A DNA stretch of 64,000 bases from Prostheceraeus crozeri (GCA_907163375.1 CAJQUW010016163.1:372001-436000); one strand, 5' to 3'. Shown: positions 7,225 to 15,602, counted from the first letter of the stretch. The notes: generated by a model not told the origin, from the sequence alone. Translations and numbers: made by a program.

Positions 7225-8445
7225 TCACTGTCGATCACTTAGATGAAAGATGTCGGCACGACGCATCCAAGAGTTCATACTTGAAGGATAACCAGCCCAT
7301 TTAACAAGACACCATTCTTCACCTTGCCGTTTTTTACATCGAATGATTTTCTCTACCAAATATGTTTCACTTTCAGTGACTACCTCAATCTCATCGCGGT
7401 AAAAGCTACCCTCAATTTCTTCATTATCGTAATCTTTCAACTTGTAGGTGGTCGGAGAGTCTTTTTGATTAATCCTTGATACTGTAAATACCTCCTCTGT
7501 CCAATTCGGAAGGTACCCTTTAGCAAAAACACTTTTCACTTTTGAGATACGAACTTTATCGCCAATTTTCACATCACTTTTCACATGAGTGCGTTTACGT
7601 TGGAATGATTCGCGCACTTTATCTACATTGTCAGCATTTACATCTACTGGTCTGAGTCCAATAGAACGATGGATAGAGTGATTGTAGGCATGGAGTATAT
7701 CTTGTAGAACCTTTGTCCAATTTTGTGTCAAGTTGGCAGTAAAATGTCGCCACAAGCGATTTTTTAATGTGCGATTAAAACGTTCAACGAGTGCAGCTTT
7801 ATAAGCGCTCTTTACACTAAACAACTCAATGTCATGCCTCTCAAATAATCTTGTCACATGCTGATTTTCAAACTCTTTTCCTTGATCACTCTGAATTCTT
7901 TTTGGAATGCGACCTTCTCGAAAAATTGTTTGGAATGCTTTTGCTACTCCTTTCCCTTCTTTAGTTTTTAAAGGTTGAGCCCACGCATAACGCGAGAAAA
8001 TATCAATGACGGTTAAAATAAAATTATTGCCCGAGTTATGTTTTGAAATGGAGGCAACATCGCACAAATCTGCTTGCCACTGTTCATCGATGTCATGAAC
8101 AATATAATGGCGGGTGCGGTACTTCTTTTTCGCTTGTTTGTGGAGTGTATAGGTAGCCTGACCCTTTAACCATCGTTTCACTTGTGATTGTGGAAGACCA
8201 CTCGCTTTTGATAATTTCTTGATAGATGCAAATCCTGCCGGATGTTTTACATCATAATAGATTGACTTCAAACGTTCAGTCGATGACGGCTGACTCTTTT
8301 TCCTCCTTCTCATCTTTTTTCTTTCTTGCCTTTCTACATTTACAACAACTGCAGCATTTAGCTTTAGCGGTTTTGCGATCGTGTTCACATTGCTTAGGGG
8401 TTTCATTATGAGAGCTGGCGCAGCAAGTGCAAGTGACAACGACAT
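7225..8445 (-). CDS. Retroviral-type integrase with C-terminal chromodomain
   Basis: A frame of 406 residues. The segment IYYDVKHPAGFASIKKL (about 62-78) starts the family's usual N-terminal region. The catalytic DDE core carries D126 in WQADL, D187 in QSDQGKEF and E221 in ALVERFNRT. A C-terminal chromodomain (about 360-404) reads YLVEKIIRCK, WCLVKWAGYP and NSWMRRADIF. It inserts the element into host DNA; the chromodomain may steer insertion to marked chromatin. The first ~45 residues are unlike other integrases and overlap a Cys-rich frame, so the true start may be the Met near residue 46 (MRRRKKSQ). It is transcribed in the same direction as the genes on either side. Confidence 0.9.
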   Translation of the reverse strand: MSLSLALAAPALIMKPLSNVNTIAKPLKLNAAVVVNVERQERKKMRRRKKSQPSSTERLKSIYYDVKHPAGFASIKKLSKASGLPQSQVKRWLKGQATYTLHKQAKKKYRTRHYIVHDIDEQWQADLCDVASISKHNSGNNFILTVIDIFSRYAWAQPLKTKEGKGVAKAFQTIFREGRIPKRIQSDQGKEFENQHVTRLFERHDIELFSVKSAYKAALVERFNRTLKNRLWRHFTANLTQNWTKVLQDILHAYNHSIHRSIGLRPVDVNADNVDKVRESFQRKRTHVKSDVKIGDKVRISKVKSVFAKGYLPNWTEEVFTVSRINQKDSPTTYKLKDYDNEEIEGSFYRDEIEVVTESETYLVEKIIRCKKRQGEEWCLVKWAGYPSSMNSWMRRADIFHLSDRQ

Positions 8446-8491
8446 TCACCTCTGGCGGCTCATTACATGGCAAGCAACACATCTGCTTCAT
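8276..8491 (-). CDS. Small cysteine-rich protein overlapping the integrase N-terminus
   Basis: A frame of 71 residues starting one base after the stop of the 230-residue gene (8493), in a different frame from the integrase. It has many Cys residues in pairs (CCLPC, CTCC, CCSCCKC) plus His, so it could bind zinc, followed by a Lys/Glu-rich tail. The tight spacing to the upstream gene and the unusual composition argue that it is real. Against this, the same bases encode the poorly conserved first part of the integrase frame. I do not recognise a family. Confidence 0.45.
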   Translation of the reverse strand: MKQMCCLPCNEPPEVNVVVTCTCCASSHNETPKQCEHDRKTAKAKCCSCCKCRKARKKKDEKEEKESAVID

Positions 8492-8492
8492 A

Positions 8493-9185
8493 TTAATAGT
8501 CTGAGAACATGTATTTCCTAGGAGGAGCTGTTTTACGTTTTCCTTTTACCAGTTTTAGTGGCGATGTAGATCTACGTCGAGTTCTTCCTCTTGTTTGCTT
8601 AGTGAGTGTGGGAGGGGATGTAGCAGGTGACGTCTTAAACCAATTTGTTGGCATTTTCATCGCCTGAAGCATTGGAGTAGTAGCCACTGTTGAATCAAGT
8701 TCTTTCAATGTCTCATTATTTAAAGCAAATTTTGGCACATTATGCTTTTTCAATAGTTTAAGAAAGTATGACCAACCAGGTGGAACATAGCCCTGACGGC
8801 GCTTTCTACGTGTCGCATACTGAATCAAGTCTTCATAACGTGAAGCATCAATCACTTTATTTTCATCTGTAATGATTTCTCCTCTATCATTTACATTGAG
8901 ATGGGGTTCAATACTGTTGAAAAGAGATATGGCATGTGCGCGAGATGCTAAAGGTGTAGCAGTCGATACAGAGTCACGCATCTTATTCTTCAAGTTTTTC
9001 AATTGCTCAACAGTTTCCGATTGTAATAATACAGCACGATGTGGATCTTTGATGTGAACATTTTGCTGATAATCTATTTCTTTCCTATACATTTGATTTG
9101 CAAGAGGTTGCTTTACTTGCTGCATGGCAGTCAATTGTACATATTCATCCTGAGGAATAACAATCATGCGAGAATAAGAACTCAT
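8493..9185 (-). CDS. Conserved Polinton protein of unknown function
   Basis: A protein of 230 residues from the ATG at 9185, overlapping the ATPase stop by four bases (ATGA). The N-terminus (MIVIPQDEYVQLTAMQQ) and the central VPPGWSYFLKLLKKH look like a family I associate with animal Polintons, next to the ATPase, but whose role is not known to me. It has a helical, charged middle and a basic Ser/Thr/Pro-rich C-terminus (TRGRTRRRSTSPLKL) suited to nucleic-acid binding. There is no enzyme motif or membrane segment. The position between packaging ATPase and integrase suggests a virion or packaging role, by context only. Confidence 0.65.
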   Translation of the reverse strand: MSSYSRMIVIPQDEYVQLTAMQQVKQPLANQMYRKEIDYQQNVHIKDPHRAVLLQSETVEQLKNLKNKMRDSVSTATPLASRAHAISLFNSIEPHLNVNDRGEIITDENKVIDASRYEDLIQYATRRKRRQGYVPPGWSYFLKLLKKHNVPKFALNNETLKELDSTVATTPMLQAMKMPTNWFKTSPATSPPTLTKQTRGRTRRRSTSPLKLVKGKRKTAPPRKYMFSDY

Positions 9186-9799
9186 AGTTTGTAGATAATC
9201 ATGGGAGTTTTCAAAATATCACTTCGAAATCTAAATTCTTCCGGACACTCTTGCGTAAAGTCAATGAATAAGTAACCGTATGGTTTTTCAGTAGCTGCTT
9301 GAAAAATTTCAATTAAGGCTTTTGATCCTCTGGGTGCAACTTGTCGCGCTAAAATTTCAAATTGACTTTTATCTCGCGGATTCTTGAAAATAGCATAATA
9401 GTGTGTATTCAGGTTTCGTGTACGAGCTTCTTTTCCATCAGGAAACAAATTTTGTGTAATATAGATGATAAAACACCTTTTATGGTGTGCTGCGCGAGTG
9501 AACATATCTGTAACATCTTTTGAATTCTTACTTTCTTTTAATAAATCATCCAATACAACAACATCATTAGACTGAAGTTTATCCACTGGAATAATTCCTT
9601 CATGTCGAATAAAGTTGCGACTTTGCAATTCCTGAAACAGCGACGGTTGATAAATACCATAACACCAAATCACTCGATTGATAGGTTCCTTAAACAACTC
9701 CCTTCTTTTATCCAATAAATTCAGCGTGAAAACAGTTTTACCTGCATGAGATGGACCTGATACAGTCAGAACTTTATCACATTGAAGTCTGAAATCCAT
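9182..9799 (-). CDS. FtsK/A32-type genome-packaging ATPase
   Basis: A protein of 205 residues from the ATG at 9799; an in-frame TTG 16 codons upstream is unlikely. Walker A is GPSHAGKT (residues 15-22) and Walker B is DVVVLDDLL (about 79-87). Further down, HKRCFIIYITQNLFP matches the sensor region of the A32/FtsK packaging family. These ATPases drive viral DNA into preformed capsids. The length fits Polinton packaging ATPases. ATGCAAAT-type sequence lies 22 bases before the start. The stop overlaps the start of the next gene by four bases, so the two are probably co-transcribed. Confidence 0.9.
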   Translation of the reverse strand: MDFRLQCDKVLTVSGPSHAGKTVFTLNLLDKRRELFKEPINRVIWCYGIYQPSLFQELQSRNFIRHEGIIPVDKLQSNDVVVLDDLLKESKNSKDVTDMFTRAAHHKRCFIIYITQNLFPDGKEARTRNLNTHYYAIFKNPRDKSQFEILARQVAPRGSKALIEIFQAATEKPYGYLFIDFTQECPEEFRFRSDILKTPMIIYKL

Positions 9800-9821
9800 T
9801 TTATTACTTTGAGACTCAACA

Positions 9822-9828
9822 TTTGCAT
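9822..9828 (-). promoter_or_regulatory. ATGCAAA motif upstream of the ATPase
   Basis: ATGCAAATGTTG on the minus strand; core 23-29 bases before the ATG at 9799, squeezed between that start and the stop of the preceding gene at 9831. Confidence 0.4.
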
Positions 9829-9830
9829 AA

Positions 9831-10187
9831 TTAACGCTTAGAGCCAAAGATATTTCCCAATAGGTTGCCCACGGCAGGAGCTATCATTGGAAGTATTGCT
9901 GAAAGGAAACCGCCCTTTTGTGTTAGAGTTTTCCTCTTTCTTTGAAGGGCGACTTTAGGATTGGAGATGAAACGCAATTTCGTAGCATATCGCTTAAGTA
10001 ACTTTCGTTGTTTTGGTGCTAATTTCTTCGTCCTCAACTTCCTCACATGAGAAATAATTTCACAAATGAATTTATCGTTAGCATGTCGTATAGCATTGTA
10101 TCGCTGATTTGCTTTCATTCGTCGGAGAGCTTGAATGGCTGAAGAAAACTTTTGACTTTTACGTTTCGTCATTTTACGTTTCGCCAT
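9831..10187 (-). CDS. Small basic protein with C-terminal GG-hydrophobic segment
   Basis: A protein of 118 residues. The first two thirds are highly basic and helical (MAKRKMTKRKSQKF, then RKLRTKKLAPKQRKLLKRY). Near the end come QKGG and FLSAILPMIAPAVGNLLG. The GG followed by a hydrophobic, glycine-containing helix parallels the 151-residue basic protein at 6728-7183, and both resemble precursors processed by adenain-type proteases. A role as a DNA-condensing or membrane-active virion peptide is likely but inferred. It is preceded by a perfect ATGCAAAT octamer at 10226-10233. Confidence 0.65.
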   Translation of the reverse strand: MAKRKMTKRKSQKFSSAIQALRRMKANQRYNAIRHANDKFICEIISHVRKLRTKKLAPKQRKLLKRYATKLRFISNPKVALQRKRKTLTQKGGFLSAILPMIAPAVGNLLGNIFGSKR

Positions 10188-10226
10188 TTTCCGTGTTAGT
10201 CTTTGCTAAAACCTATCTTTACCACA

Positions 10227-10233
10227 TTTGCAT
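10227..10233 (-). promoter_or_regulatory. ATGCAAAT octamer upstream of the small basic gene
   Basis: A perfect octamer ATGCAAAT on the minus strand (10226-10233), 40-46 bases before the ATG at 10187. It equals the classic POU/Oct binding site, which may or may not be relevant. Confidence 0.4.
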
Positions 10234-10238
10234 AGGTA

Positions 10239-10562
10239 CTAACTATTGCGACATAAGTGACACTCGAAATGAGCAATGTCACAGTGGTTACATTGGCAAA
10301 GTTGAATGCAATTACGTATGAAACAGCGTTGACAAAAAGCATGCTTACATCTCTTGAAGATGCGCTTTTCATTTCCATCCTTTCGCTTACATACATCGCA
10401 ACACATAGTTTCACCGTTACTGATGTCTATAGCAAGTCTTTTTGAAGATATGAATTTGCTAGCCTTTTCTAAATAATAGACGCATGTACAGAAGGAATAT
10501 ACTTCGAGAGTGAGCAGACATAGCTCGAAAACCAGTTGTGCTACAATCAAGTACCACTGCAT
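10239..10562 (-). CDS. Membrane-anchored RING-like zinc-finger protein
   Basis: A protein of 107 residues from the ATG at 10562. A hydrophobic N-terminal segment (WYLIVAQLVFELCLLTL) could span a membrane. The C-terminal half has RING spacing: CDVC, then after 13 residues CKHAFCQRC (C-x-H-x2-C-x2-C), then further Cys pairs ending CHLC. Such a protein would be a ubiquitin ligase, perhaps acting on host membrane proteins or host defence, by analogy with viral RING ligases. It begins two bases after the stop of the 136-residue gene. The family is not known to me as a Polinton core gene. Confidence 0.65.
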   Translation of the reverse strand: MQWYLIVAQLVFELCLLTLEVYSFCTCVYYLEKASKFISSKRLAIDISNGETMCCDVCKRKDGNEKRIFKRCKHAFCQRCFIRNCIQLCQCNHCDIAHFECHLCRNS

Positions 10563-10564
10563 TT

Positions 10565-10975
10565 TCAATTTTTCTTTATGGAAAGTTGAATGTGAATATC
10601 TGAAATCGCTTCAATCACTAGACTGCTACCATGATGGTTAAATGCGTTAAGACGTTCAGCAATTTTTATCATATGTCTTTTAAAAAATTCTTCGGGGTGA
10701 TCTACCACTTCCATTGAATAAGAAGCAAAATGGAAAGAGCGACTTTCCACCTCTTCCTTTCCAAAATGACTAAACTTAATTTTCGCAACTAATCGCGCCA
10801 TGACAATGCTATCAGAGAATGTATTCATTAACTCTAGAAATAGAGTGCTAGCATCATCTACCACTGCTTCGATGTCGGTCTCATCTTTATGAAAATTTAT
10901 CACATAATCTTGAACAGCTCCTTTTAAACTTTGCCTATGAAAACGTAATGTTCCGCAGTCGTTTGAGAAAGACAT
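10565..10975 (-). CDS. Conserved small protein of Polinton replication-module type
   Basis: A protein of 136 residues from the ATG at 10975. The pattern RQSLKGAVQDYVIN followed by an acidic stretch, an RSFHFAS segment, and a closing GSSLVIEAISDIHIQLSI resembles a domain that I recall at or near the N-terminus of Polinton-type polymerase proteins and as a separate gene in related elements (F-x-GA-V-x-DY at the start, GW/GS-x-LxxI at the end). The role is unknown to me; a replication accessory function would fit. ATGCAA also occurs 26-31 bases upstream of the start. The gene is tightly packed against the RING gene downstream. Confidence 0.5.
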   Translation of the reverse strand: MSFSNDCGTLRFHRQSLKGAVQDYVINFHKDETDIEAVVDDASTLFLELMNTFSDSIVMARLVAKIKFSHFGKEEVESRSFHFASYSMEVVDHPEEFFKRHMIKIAERLNAFNHHGSSLVIEAISDIHIQLSIKKN

Positions 10976-11062
10976 GATCGCCCTTTAACTAACCCATCCA
11001 TTGCATGAAAACAACAACTCTTCTCATAGTAACATTTATTGAATAACGGTAACAAGCATGCA

Positions 11063-11593
11063 TTATAAATCAATGGTTTGAAAGAGATAAAATAGATACA
11101 GCTGATAACTATCATACAGCGAGCAATGATAACCATACAGGACTTTGGCAGTGTTGAGGTAAGGAGGAAAGAAGCATTGGTTATGAACGTAGCTACTACA
11201 ACGAACAGACAAAATAGGAACACACAAATCCTTAAAACGTTTCGTGACTTCATGATAATGTTGATTCACTCTACTATCCCAAGGCGGGAGCAAAATATCA
11301 TCAATGATTAGATTGGGAAATACTTTCCTCTCCTTACCAGGATTATTACAAAAGATGCGTATAACATTGAAAGCAGCTAACCATCGTTTAAAGTCAATAA
11401 GAAGAGCACTCTCACAAGAAAAGCCATAGTCTTGCAAATATTTCAGATTAAGTCCATGAATGTGTTTTCTCGCCCATTGATCAACATTGGGATCACAGTT
11501 GGCATGTTGATGATAGACACTAACAATCTGATATGTCCAATTGTTCATAGCAATAGCACTGAGCTCCTGTACAGGTTCACCCTCACAATCCAT
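11063..11593 (-). CDS. DEDDh-type 3'-5' exonuclease-like protein
   Basis: A protein of 176 residues. The start MDCEGEPVQELSAIAM fits exonuclease motif I (D-x-E, residues 2 and 4). The end YGYHCSLYDSYQLYLFYL carries H156-x4-D161, the DEDDh motif III. The middle motif is less clear: FCNNPGKE (about 81-88) is a candidate. This is the RNase-H-fold family of DnaQ-like nucleases that trim DNA or RNA 3' ends. As a free-standing gene in a Polinton it might proofread, process replication intermediates or degrade host RNA. The very early start leaves little before motif I, so the true start could lie upstream or behind an intron. Confidence 0.6.
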   Translation of the reverse strand: MDCEGEPVQELSAIAMNNWTYQIVSVYHQHANCDPNVDQWARKHIHGLNLKYLQDYGFSCESALLIDFKRWLAAFNVIRIFCNNPGKERKVFPNLIIDDILLPPWDSRVNQHYHEVTKRFKDLCVPILSVRCSSYVHNQCFFPPYLNTAKVLYGYHCSLYDSYQLYLFYLFQTIDL

Positions 11594-11645
11594 AAAAATG
11601 ATGATAGAAGCCTAAAACGGAAATTTACACATCTAAGGAAGCGTT

Positions 11646-11846
11646 CTATAACATATTACAAAATGAAGAATTACATCGATGCTTTTCACGACAAAATACA
11701 CAAATGATATGATGGCAACGAAGAAGTAAAATGTATCTAATAAGACCACGTCTACGACACTCAAAGCACATAAGCGAATTGTCATAGGGTAGAGTTAGGA
11801 AAGGACTAGTAATTCTCCTTCTTTGATTTGCGTTTTGATGTAGCAT
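11646..11846 (-). CDS. Second small RING-like zinc-finger protein
   Basis: A protein of 66 residues from the ATG at 11846; the frame is open a little further upstream. It has CFEC, then after 13 residues CHHIICVFC, then C-x4-C at the end, a RING-like ligand order. It overlaps the end of the upstream gene (stop at 11806) by about 40 bases in another frame. With the 107-residue RING gene it makes two small zinc-finger proteins in one element. Ubiquitin ligase activity is possible but unproven. Confidence 0.5.
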   Translation of the reverse strand: MLHQNANQRRRITSPFLTLPYDNSLMCFECRRRGLIRYILLLRCHHIICVFCREKHRCNSSFCNML

Positions 11847-12581
11847 TCTTCTCCGACTTGCGCTTCGTACCACTGCTGTTAAGGATTTGATCAATTATGT
11901 CGTCCACGTTGGGTGGTTTCGGAATATATAAAATGGATTCCATATGCATGGAGAGAGAGGCTATTTTATTATCCTTGTGTCGACCATAATATAGCCCATT
12001 CACTTTGAAAAGGATATCCCAAGTACCTTCTCCAAGCTCATCACATCTGATGGGTATTGAATGATCTCCATCCTTCTTATAGTAAGTACACCAATGTGAT
12101 ACCGGTAGGCAAATGTGATTACCATCCCAAATCTTTCTATAGGGAGTATCCTTGTCATCTCTCGCCTTCCACTCTTGAGCAAGAGGAGTAGGAATGTCCA
12201 TATTTAATGTCACGTACTCCTCAATAATATCAAGTTGGTGGCGAATGTACGGACTCACGGGGATCAGTATGTAGTCCCCATACTGATTGTGCATTATCTT
12301 GACATCCGTGGAAGGGAGCATTCCCGTTTGGAGTACTACGCTATGATCATCATAACGCAAGGCTTGTTTAAATTTACGCTGTAGCGGTGTAGGATTATGT
12401 ACCTTGGATGTTTCTTCCACTGGCCTCAGTTGTAGATGATCTGACCGTAGCGAACCTTGTAACGTTTGACCGCCATTTTGTCCTACTAGTGCAGCAGATG
12501 GAGTAGATGCCTGAAAATGAAAAAAGATTGTATTAAGTTTACGTTCAAGGGAGGAGAGGGAGGGAAGTAGCGACTTACCAT
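11806..12581 (-). CDS. First leftward gene: unknown protein with candidate 5' intron
   Basis: The main frame runs 12510-11806 (about 234 codons). It has no near ATG, but ATG|GTAAGT lies at 12581-12573 and a TTTTCAG acceptor ends at 12511, giving a canonical 68-base GT-AG intron that leaves the main frame open from its first codon. The start codon would thus be the whole coding part of exon 1. The protein has an N-terminal Gln/Ser-rich part, a globular middle (YILIPVSPYIRHQL, NHICLPVSHWCTYY, GLYYGRH) and a Lys/Ser-rich basic tail (KRKSEKNATSKRKSKK) like a nuclear localisation signal. I do not recognise it. A promoter with TATA and CCAAT boxes lies just upstream, so it is probably the first gene of the leftward set. 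Confidence 0.6.
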
Positions 12582-12681
12582 TTTAGTTGGGTAATAGAAC
12601 AGGGAACTAGAGAGAGAGAAAATGTGCGTCCGTCACTCGTGTGATTCAACGATGGAATGATTCTCACTGTGGAAGGCTCGC

Positions 12682-12729
12682 TATTTATAAAGAAATGCTT
12701 GATTCTCATTGGATGATGATCCTCATTGG
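12682..12729 (-). promoter_or_regulatory. TATA box and two CCAAT boxes of the leftward gene set
   Basis: On the minus strand TATAAATA lies at 12689-12682, about 100 bases before the ATG at 12581. CCAAT boxes lie at 12712-12708 and 12729-12725, inside two copies of a CCAATGAG word. Spacing of TATA to CCAAT (20-40 bases) and the short 5' leader fit a strong RNA polymerase II promoter. It is the best TATA box in the element. Confidence 0.65.
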
Positions 12730-12732
12730 ACA

Positions 12733-13345
12733 ATAACATCAAGCTGATTCCAAATCTGGTCTCTGTTTTCCAATCCGATGCTTCGTTTTGAAGCTAGAGT
12801 CCAAAACGTCCCAAATTCTAACTCTGTCGTTTTTCGCCAATGTCCCAAAATCTTAAATGGCGTCTCACATCTAAACGAAGACAGATAGGAACAAGCCGAT
12901 TGTTTCACTGAATTTGTCTCACTCTTAGCTTTCAAACGAGCTATCGCACGACAAAATCCGTCCACTGGAAGCCAAAATCGAAGCAAGCTGTCCAGAGGGG
13001 GGGGGGACGTCAGCCGAAAATTTTTTCTCTCCGATTTCGCTGGAAACATCCTTCCTAACCCAAAATTTCACGTAGATTCCGAATCTGGACTCCGTTTTCT
13101 CATCCGAACACTCCTTCCACTCGAAACAACCCATTTACAACCCAACATTCAGCAGATTGCACCAAAAACATCACACACTATAGCCTCAACACTAATCCTG
13201 GCGGTCGCCCAAGTCCACCACGACACTCTATCGTTCCAGAGGGGGGGGGGACTCAGACCCGAAGCACCACGGCGGCCGACCACGACACTCTGCCGTTCCA
13301 GAGGGGGGGGGGCGCCGGTCGAGTGTTTGTCATTTGCTTACTACT
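12733..13345. repeat. Polinton terminal region with diverged internal repeats and G10 tracts
   Basis: Gene-free, GC-richer than the flank. GATTCC(A/G)AATCTGG followed by (T/A)CTC(T/C)GTTTTC occurs near 12,735 and 13,074, about 340 bases apart. CAGAG followed by ten G occurs at 12,993-13,006, 13,237-13,250 and 13,299-13,312; the last two sit in a 62-base direct repeat that also contains CCACGACACTCT. Such tandem repeats are common in Polinton terminal inverted repeats. The partner repeat is outside the window, so the edge is approximate. Confidence 0.55.
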
Positions 13346-15582
13346 CCCAGGGTAAGCTATTAGAAACGAAAAGCAAAAAATTGCACCCGGCGATGCAAAC
13401 TTGGGAAAAACCCGACATAATGGCAAGTCTTTGTTTGAATGATTATAGATGAGATTGGATAATTCAAATTAGTTTCAAAACATATCCTTTTAAAAATGAC
13501 AAATTTCGATCAATGTGTGCATGACAAGATGTTAAAAAAAAGGATTTGAACTAAAAGTCTCGAAATGTCAGTTTTGTCATAATTGACCAGACGTGTGGAG
13601 ATCATATTCGTTTCTTCAAATGAGGTTAAGTAAAACTTTCCAAAGTTTGGTCAAAATTTATTCTTTGGTTTAAAAATCAAAGTAAAAAAGTTAGAGGGCT
13701 TTCGGCGTCATGCACCTTCAATCGGTCGATGGTGGCGGCCGAGATTAAAAAATCAAATAAACAATTTGAATAAAATTGACAATTTCGATAAGAGTATAGA
13801 AAATATCAAAAAGTAATTATCATTCATTTGTTATAGTTATGAAAGTGAATACAATAATAAGGCCTACAAGCAAATAAGAGGAGTGCCGATTGACAGTTAT
13901 TTCGTCCCAACATTCGCAATCAGATTTCCGAATGAAATACATGTAGAAGCTAGAGCTTTAAAATTGTTGGATTTCAGTCATATATAAGAGGCATATAGAC
14001 GACGTCATACTAGTTTACTTTACATTTGATGGAAATAAATTCAATCAAATAGTAAAAGCATTTACATGTGATTCAATAAACCACAAATTAAATTTACTAT
14101 CGAAAGGCCAAACGAATGGATGAACTTGTGTAGATATTAAAATATAAATTGATAATGGAAAAATCAAGTATTCTAGATATCAAAAAGAATGCCATTCCAA
14201 CATAAGTTAGAGAAAGATTTCTCTTTACAATGACACGCAAAAACAAATTACATAACGAATAGTACACTATACATATACAATATCTAGACTCTGTAGCGAT
14301 GAAGAAATAAAATGACAGTTTAGCAGAATTTGATAAAACTCAGAAACAAAATGTCTTCAACATAAAAGAACGCGAGATAACTAAATACAAACGTCAAATA
14401 AAAACTTACGAAAGTAGCATATATTTTAAGTCGCCACATGTTAATGAAAGGTGTAATCGTAAAAAACGCAAGATCTAAGAGACGATACAAATGGCCAAAA
14501 TTTGACTGCCTCAAGGTTATGATTCTCACTTATGATAACGATGAATGCTGACATCACTGTGATTATTATCATTGATCTTCACATCATGACCTTGACAGTC
14601 TCAGCAAAAATCATTGACTTGTATAGCAAAGTTTCTTATAACTTAGCAGTGATTATGCACACTGAAAGCTTAAAAATTAGTTCAAATAAAGCGTCATATC
14701 ACAAAAAATGGACACCACACAAATACTGATACTTACTAAGCATTCAGAGTGATACGAAATCACCACTAATCCACGCAATTCCACTTTGCTAGAATTATCC
14801 ATGCATTATTTCATACACATTCCCATGCAAATGTCATCTGACATAACTAAAAAATGGTTCGCATACTTCACCAAAAGAACAAATCCAGTTATACTTCAAG
14901 ACATAAATTACGTCAACCAACATGTGGACGCATACATGAAAAAGATTGTTGGGAAACTTTTAAAGCGAGGAAACTTTACATATGTTCTTATCACAGACAA
15001 ATGTTTTGCATAAACTGAACGGAAAATCCTTTTTGGAAATTGTAAAATATTGATTTTGGAATGAGATTGCACGCACAGATAAAGCTTTCCACGATGTACA
15101 TAATCAATATGGTAAAGTTCATCTGCAAGTCAGGATCATGCTAAAGTCATCATAATCTGCTTCACAAAACATTTGCGAGATTAAAATTATTTGAAATATT
15201 GATTACTTGTGCTTCAGTTTTACTTTTCAAGAAGACAAAAATAAAAATACAAAAACGTTGATTGTCTAACAGTCTCTGATAAATTATACTGCTGTAGCTA
15301 GGATATTTTCCGGAAAATGTGAAAAGTTTGTCAATTAATTAGTGAGTTTAATTTGAACAAACCGATAAACAGCTACGAGCGGAAAGAGTGCATTGCGTCC
15401 GAAATGTCGGTGTCAATAATGTGTTATTTTTGACTTGTTTTCGAACACAACAGAAAGCAAGCTACAGTAGGCATTTACTATATTGTGCAATAACAAGTGC
15501 TTGTATTGTATACAGCTGGCTTTACAGAATGACAGAGAGATAAGCCAAACACAGGATTGATCTCAAAAAAGGGAATTAAAAA
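13346..15582. other. Unassigned AT-rich host flank
   Basis: No convincing coding region, RNA gene or element edge is seen. Open frames here are short and unlike proteins. CCGAAATGTCGG near 15,395 looks like words found in some Penelope-like elements, but nothing else supports that. Confidence 0.4.
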
Positions 15583-15584
15583 TT

Positions 15585-15602
15585 AATAATAATAATAATA
15601 AT
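15585..15602. repeat. (AAT)6 microsatellite, tail of LINE-A
   Basis: Six AAT units at the 3' end of the minus-strand LINE, where CR1/L2-type elements carry short tandem tails. Confidence 0.75.

Larger units (their letters stand above)
1..13345. mobile_element. Polinton (Maverick) element, one end outside the window
   Basis: A virus-like DNA element recognised by its gene set: protein-primed polymerase tail, adenain-like protease, double-jelly-roll capsid protein, retroviral-type integrase and packaging ATPase. Coding density is very high, with overlaps of 1-4 bases and gaps of a few bases, unlike the flanking host DNA. The left end is off the window. The right end is placed near 13,345, where repetitive G-tract sequence stops and a CT-ending word occurs; that edge is an inference, because the matching terminal repeat cannot be seen. 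Every frame seen looks whole and no breaks are evident in this part, so the copy is probably young. Two genes read rightward next to the polymerase and most of the others leftward. Confidence 0.93.

Noticed and set aside
12723-13134. Overlapping minus-strand frames in the Polinton terminal region
   Set aside because: They run through terminal repeats and G tracts and look like no known protein.
12997-13312. G-quadruplex from the G10 tracts
   Set aside because: Each tract is a single run, and the three are 50-240 bases apart; a quadruplex is possible but not shown, so only the repeat is reported.
15380-15420. Penelope-like element or hammerhead ribozyme near CCGAAATGTCGG
   Set aside because: No CUGAUGA core and no Penelope RT or GIY-YIG nearby.
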